This document shows positions 5,259 through 8,597 of a stretch of 8,597 nt of DNA, piece after piece. How positions within the stretch are numbered: position 1 is the stretch's first letter; every line of letters starts with the position of its first letter. The position numbers and the translations under genes were made by a program. This DNA is from Dehalococcoidia bacterium (GTDB lineage: Bacteria; Chloroflexota; Dehalococcoidia; GIF9; AB-539-J10), in assembly GCA_030669525.1 (NCBI GenBank), contig DAOVDO010000032.1:1-8597 (forward strand), written 5' to 3'. The notes under the pieces were generated by a model. It worked only from the letters and a program-made list of their open reading frames with translations, was not told the DNA's origin and ran no database searches.

Positions 5259-8200
5259 ATGCCACAGAAGTTCACCCACCTCCATATCCATACCGAGTAT
5301 AGCTTGCTTGATGGCATGTGCCATATTCCTCAGCTGGTTGCCAGAACCAAAGAGCTGGGCATGGACAGCCTTGCCATTACTGACCACGGCGCAATGTACG
5401 GCGTCATCGACTTCTATGTGGCAGCCAAAGAAGCAGGCATAAAGCCAATCATTGGCTGTGAAGTATATGTAGCTCAAACTGATTGTCATAGCCGTGACCC
5501 TAAATATAAGAGCCCCTATCACCTGACCCTGCTGGTTAAGAATGACAAAGGATACCATAATTTAATTCAATTAGTTACTAAAAGTCATCTTGAGGGATTT
5601 TACTATAAGCCCAGAATAGACAAGGAGCTGTTAAAGCTTCATAGTGAAGGGCTCATTGCCCTTTCTGGCTGTGCTCATGGAGAATTGGCGCGACTTATTC
5701 TCGAAGGACAAATCGATGAGGCCGCCAGAGTAGCTTTATGGTATAAGGAAACCTTCGATGATTACTATATAGAAATTCAAAGATACCCCGTGCCTGAGTT
5801 CGAGCATATTAGTCGAGAGCTGGTTTCCCTATCCGGCAAACTTGGTATACCACCGGTAGCCACCGGTGATACCCATTACATTAATAAAAAAGACGCCCCC
5901 GCCCATGAAATCCTGCTATGTATTCAGACCAATACCGCCATAAATGACGAAAAGAGATTAAAGATGATAGGTGATTTCTTCTACCTGAAAAGCCCTGAAG
6001 AAATGGAGCAGTTGTTCAGTGACCTGCCCCAGGCACTGGAAAATACCCGGCGCATCACCGATATGTGCCAGCTAGAGCTGGATTTTACCAGGCTTCACTT
6101 GCCACGGGTGACAACTCCTCAAGGGAAGACAGCCGATGATTTCCTGGCTGAATTATGCTGGCAAGGGCTGGAGAAACGCTACCCAGAGCCAGGTCCTGAT
6201 ATCAGGGAGCGCCTTAGTTATGAGCTGGATGTCATTCAAAAAACAAGTTTTGCTGACTACTTCCTCGTCGTCTGGGATATTACCTCCTTTGCTCGAAGCA
6301 GCGACATCAGCTTTGGTGTCAGAGGGAGCGCTGCTGCCAGCCTGGCTCTTTACTGCCTGGGCATCACCGATATCGACCCCCTGACATATAAGCTCGTTTT
6401 TGAGCGATTTCTCAATGTTGAACGTCGTGAGATGCCAGACATCGACCTTGATTTTCAGGACGACCGTCGTGATGAGGTACTGGCTTATGTCAATCAGAAA
6501 TACGGCGCTGCCCACGTAGCACAAATTGTCACCTTCGGTACCCTGGGAGCCAGGGCAGCGTTAAGAGACACTGGACGAGCTTTAGGTATGCCATATGCCC
6601 AGGTTGACCAGGTAGCCAGACTCATTCCCCCGGATATAACCATGACTTTAACTAGAGCGCTGGAAGAGAGCAGGGAGCTTAATGATACCTACTGCCAGGA
6701 TGAGGCAGTGCGCAACCTGGTTGATTCAGCCAGGAAATTGGAAGGCCTTGTTAGACACTCCAGCACTCACGCCGCCGGTGTCGTTATATCGCATGACCCC
6801 TTAACCGAATATGTACCTCTTCAGTCGGCAGCCAGGGGAAATCAGCATGCCCTTATGAACGAACATGCACCTCTCCAGCCAGCAAGTAAGGAGAACCAGC
6901 ATGCCGTTATGACTCAGTACCACATGGAAAATATCGCCCGCCTCGGACTGCTAAAAATGGACCTCCTGGGACTGTCTAACTTAACAATTCTGGCTAAAGC
7001 CACAGAAATTATCAAACAAAATTGCGGGGCCTCTGTAGATTTACAAAATATCCCGCTCGACGACAGCAAGACATTCAAGCTGCTTGCTTCAGGGGAGACC
7101 AAAGGCATCTTCCAACTGGAGAGTAGTGGCATGCGCCGATACATAGAAGAACTTAAACCCACCAATTTTAGCGATATTTCAGCCATGGTGGCGCTTTACC
7201 GTCCTGGACCGATGGAACAAATACCTACCTTCATAAAAGCCAAGCAGGGACTTATCCCCATCCATTACCCCCACCCCGCCTTAAAGGATATACTGGAAGA
7301 GACTTATGGAGTTATCGTCTATCAAGAACAGGTATTATTTATTGCCCAGGCCCTGTCCGGTTACAGCCTGGGACAGGCTGACATTCTTCGTAAAGCCATG
7401 GGCAAGAAAATAGCAAAGGTGATGAAGAAGGAACGGAAAAACTTCATCGACGGAGCTACCAAGAAGGGTATATCTACAGAACTGGCTGAGGAGGTTTTTT
7501 CTTTAATCGAGCCCTTTGCAGGCTATGCCTTTAATAAAGCTCACAGCGTGAGCTATGCACTTATTGCCTATCACGGCGCTTATCTTAAAGCCAACTACCC
7601 AGCCGAATACATGACCGCCTTCCTCAATACTTATTGGGATAATATGGAGAAGGTTCGCTCGGCAGTGGCCGAATGCCGGCGTCTGGGCATTCAGGTACTC
7701 CCACCAGACATCAATAGCAGCCAGGCTGACTTCGCTATTGAAAAGGGAACTGGAAATGGTACAGCAATACGCTTCGGGCTGGCTGCTATTAAAAATGTAG
7801 GTACCTCACCCATCAAGTGTATCACCTCCGCCCGCAGTCAAGAAGGTGTATTCACTTCCATTGAGAACTTCTGTCATCGAGTAGATTTACGTGGAATTAA
7901 TAAAAAGGTGCTGGAAAGTTTAATTAAAACCGGTACCTTTGATTCCTTAGTCAATCGGGGGGCACTTCTCAAATCCATTGCCAATATAATCTCCCTGTCT
8001 CAAATGGAGCAACGAATGAAAGAATCCGGACAGGCTGGTATGTTTGATAGCTGGGCTCAAACTTCTCCTGCTTATGCTCTCGATAAAAGCGAAGAGGTAT
8101 CTACCAAGCAGAAACTGGACTGGGAACGAGAACTATTGGGCGTATATTTCTCCTCATCCCTTCTTAATTCACTGGCTTCTGAGCTGCCCACCCACTACAT

Positions 8201-8597
8201 ATCCGAAGGGCTCATTTCCTGTAGTGAAATCAGCACCGATATGGCTGGCGAAACTGCAGCAACCGCCGGGATGATAACCTCAATACGTCAGGCTTACACT
8301 AGAGACAGGCGCCCTTTCATTATTGCAACCACTGAAGACCTGAACGGTAGCGTAGAGGTTATCGCATGGCCGAGACTTTATGAAAGCACCAAGGAGCTCT
8401 GGGAAGAAGGCAATATCCTCATGGTCAAAGGGCAGGTGAAAATAAGAGAGGGTGGAGTGCAATTGTATTGCCAGCAGGCGCAGCGCTACCAACATACCGA
8501 GCCAGAAAGCAAAGAGCCAACCCAACAGAAACAACGTCACCTTATGATAAGCCTCAACCAGACAGATGACGCTGACAGGGATGTTGAATGTCTGCGC
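5259..8597 (+). CDS. dnaE: DNA polymerase III subunit alpha (DnaE type), 3' end cut by the window
   Basis: The replicative polymerase, which copies DNA at the fork in the holoenzyme with the beta clamp. The frame is open for 1113 codons to the right edge, and the family's usual length is about 1150-1200. The N-terminal PHP domain (about 5-210) has all nine expected metal ligands: H9, H11, D18, H43, E68, H88, C138, D204 and H206. The palm carries the catalytic aspartates D394 and D396 in PDIDLDF and D568 in KMDLLGL. The fingers show GIFQLES (616-622), ALYRPGPM (645-652), RKAMGKK (711-717) and FNKAHS (758-763). A helix-hairpin-helix lies near 865-905, and QAGMF (925-929) matches the internal clamp-binding motif of E. 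coli DnaE (QADMF). An OB-fold follows at about 1002-1077. An 18-residue tandem duplication lies at residues 518-553. The ATG at 5259 is the first start after an in-frame TGA and has no ribosome site. It is not PolC, since no exonuclease domain interrupts the PHP. Confidence 0.97.
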   Translation, partial: MPQKFTHLHIHTEYSLLDGMCHIPQLVARTKELGMDSLAITDHGAMYGVIDFYVAAKEAGIKPIIGCEVYVAQTDCHSRDPKYKSPYHLTLLVKNDKGYHNLIQLVTKSHLEGFYYKPRIDKELLKLHSEGLIALSGCAHGELARLILEGQIDEAARVALWYKETFDDYYIEIQRYPVPEFEHISRELVSLSGKLGIPPVATGDTHYINKKDAPAHEILLCIQTNTAINDEKRLKMIGDFFYLKSPEEMEQLFSDLPQALENTRRITDMCQLELDFTRLHLPRVTTPQGKTADDFLAELCWQGLEKRYPEPGPDIRERLSYELDVIQKTSFADYFLVVWDITSFARSSDISFGVRGSAAASLALYCLGITDIDPLTYKLVFERFLNVERREMPDIDLDFQDDRRDEVLAYVNQKYGAAHVAQIVTFGTLGARAALRDTGRALGMPYAQVDQVARLIPPDITMTLTRALEESRELNDTYCQDEAVRNLVDSARKLEGLVRHSSTHAAGVVISHDPLTEYVPLQSAARGNQHALMNEHAPLQPASKENQHAVMTQYHMENIARLGLLKMDLLGLSNLTILAKATEIIKQNCGASVDLQNIPLDDSKTFKLLASGETKGIFQLESSGMRRYIEELKPTNFSDISAMVALYRPGPMEQIPTFIKAKQGLIPIHYPHPALKDILEETYGVIVYQEQVLFIAQALSGYSLGQADILRKAMGKKIAKVMKKERKNFIDGATKKGISTELAEEVFSLIEPFAGYAFNKAHSVSYALIAYHGAYLKANYPAEYMTAFLNTYWDNMEKVRSAVAECRRLGIQVLPPDINSSQADFAIEKGTGNGTAIRFGLAAIKNVGTSPIKCITSARSQEGVFTSIENFCHRVDLRGINKKVLESLIKTGTFDSLVNRGALLKSIANIISLSQMEQRMKESGQAGMFDSWAQTSPAYALDKSEEVSTKQKLDWERELLGVYFSSSLLNSLASELPTHYISEGLISCSEISTDMAGETAATAGMITSIRQAYTRDRRPFIIATTEDLNGSVEVIAWPRLYESTKELWEEGNILMVKGQVKIREGGVQLYCQQAQRYQHTEPESKEPTQQKQRHLMISLNQTDDADRDVECLR
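6810..6917 (+). repeat. 54-bp (18-codon) tandem duplication inside dnaE
   Basis: Copy one (6810-6863, residues 518-535) and copy two (6864-6917, residues 536-553) are adjacent and in frame. They share 37 of 54 bases by direct count and 9 of 18 residues, including PLQ, A, NQHA and M. Each unit has the form PLQ-x-A-x-x-x-x-NQHA-(L/V)-M. Most DnaE proteins have a single such stretch between YVPL and TQY. Confidence 0.85.

Noticed and set aside
5187..5558. A 123-codon minus-strand frame over the dnaE start
   Set aside because: It lies antisense to the highly conserved PHP domain of dnaE and has no ribosome site or family signal.
6153..6524. A 123-codon minus-strand frame inside dnaE
   Set aside because: It is antisense to the palm domain carrying PDIDLDF, whose conservation explains the open frame.

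Overview
The window is ordinary bacterial chromosome, fully coding and about half G+C. It suggests Chloroflexota, probably Dehalococcoidia or a relative. That is an inference from the style of the DnaE, DUF763, CvpA and DUF1461-type proteins, not from a marker gene. I see no tRNA, rRNA, insertion sequence, phage gene or CRISPR array. Both edges cut genes: a DUF763 protein on the left and dnaE on the right.

Layout. (1) 1-2149, plus strand: the C-terminal end of a DUF763 protein, a 452-residue RecB/Cas4-like PD-(D/E)XK protein, and a CvpA-family membrane protein that overlaps the nuclease gene by ATGA. (2) 2186-4378, minus strand: a compact four-gene operon read from a good sigma70-type promoter at 4412-4440. 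In transcription order it holds a zinc-finger-less J-domain co-chaperone, a 102-residue protein of unknown function with a possible winged helix, a TatD-family metal-dependent hydrolase with a GTG start, and thioredoxin. (3) 4492-5190, minus strand: a four-helix DUF1461 (TIGR01906-like) membrane protein. (4) 5259 to the right edge, plus strand: dnaE, the replicative DNA polymerase III alpha subunit. It is open for 1113 codons with no stop and runs off the window, so an ORF search that requires a stop would miss it.

How the genes may work together. The J protein and thioredoxin share a protein-folding and redox theme, and TatD is a nuclease-type hydrolase often found with housekeeping genes. 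dnaE is transcribed divergently from the DUF1461 gene across a 68-bp gap.

Most interesting points. The PD-(D/E)XK protein is an internal duplication in which the first copy keeps the catalytic residues and the second has lost them, while each copy keeps its own four-cysteine cluster. DnaE carries a diverged 54-bp (18-residue) tandem duplication between its catalytic aspartates. dnaE has a perfect extended -10 element so close to its ATG that the mRNA is predicted to be leaderless. A near-consensus promoter also overlaps the first ATG of the nuclease gene and argues for a start five codons later.
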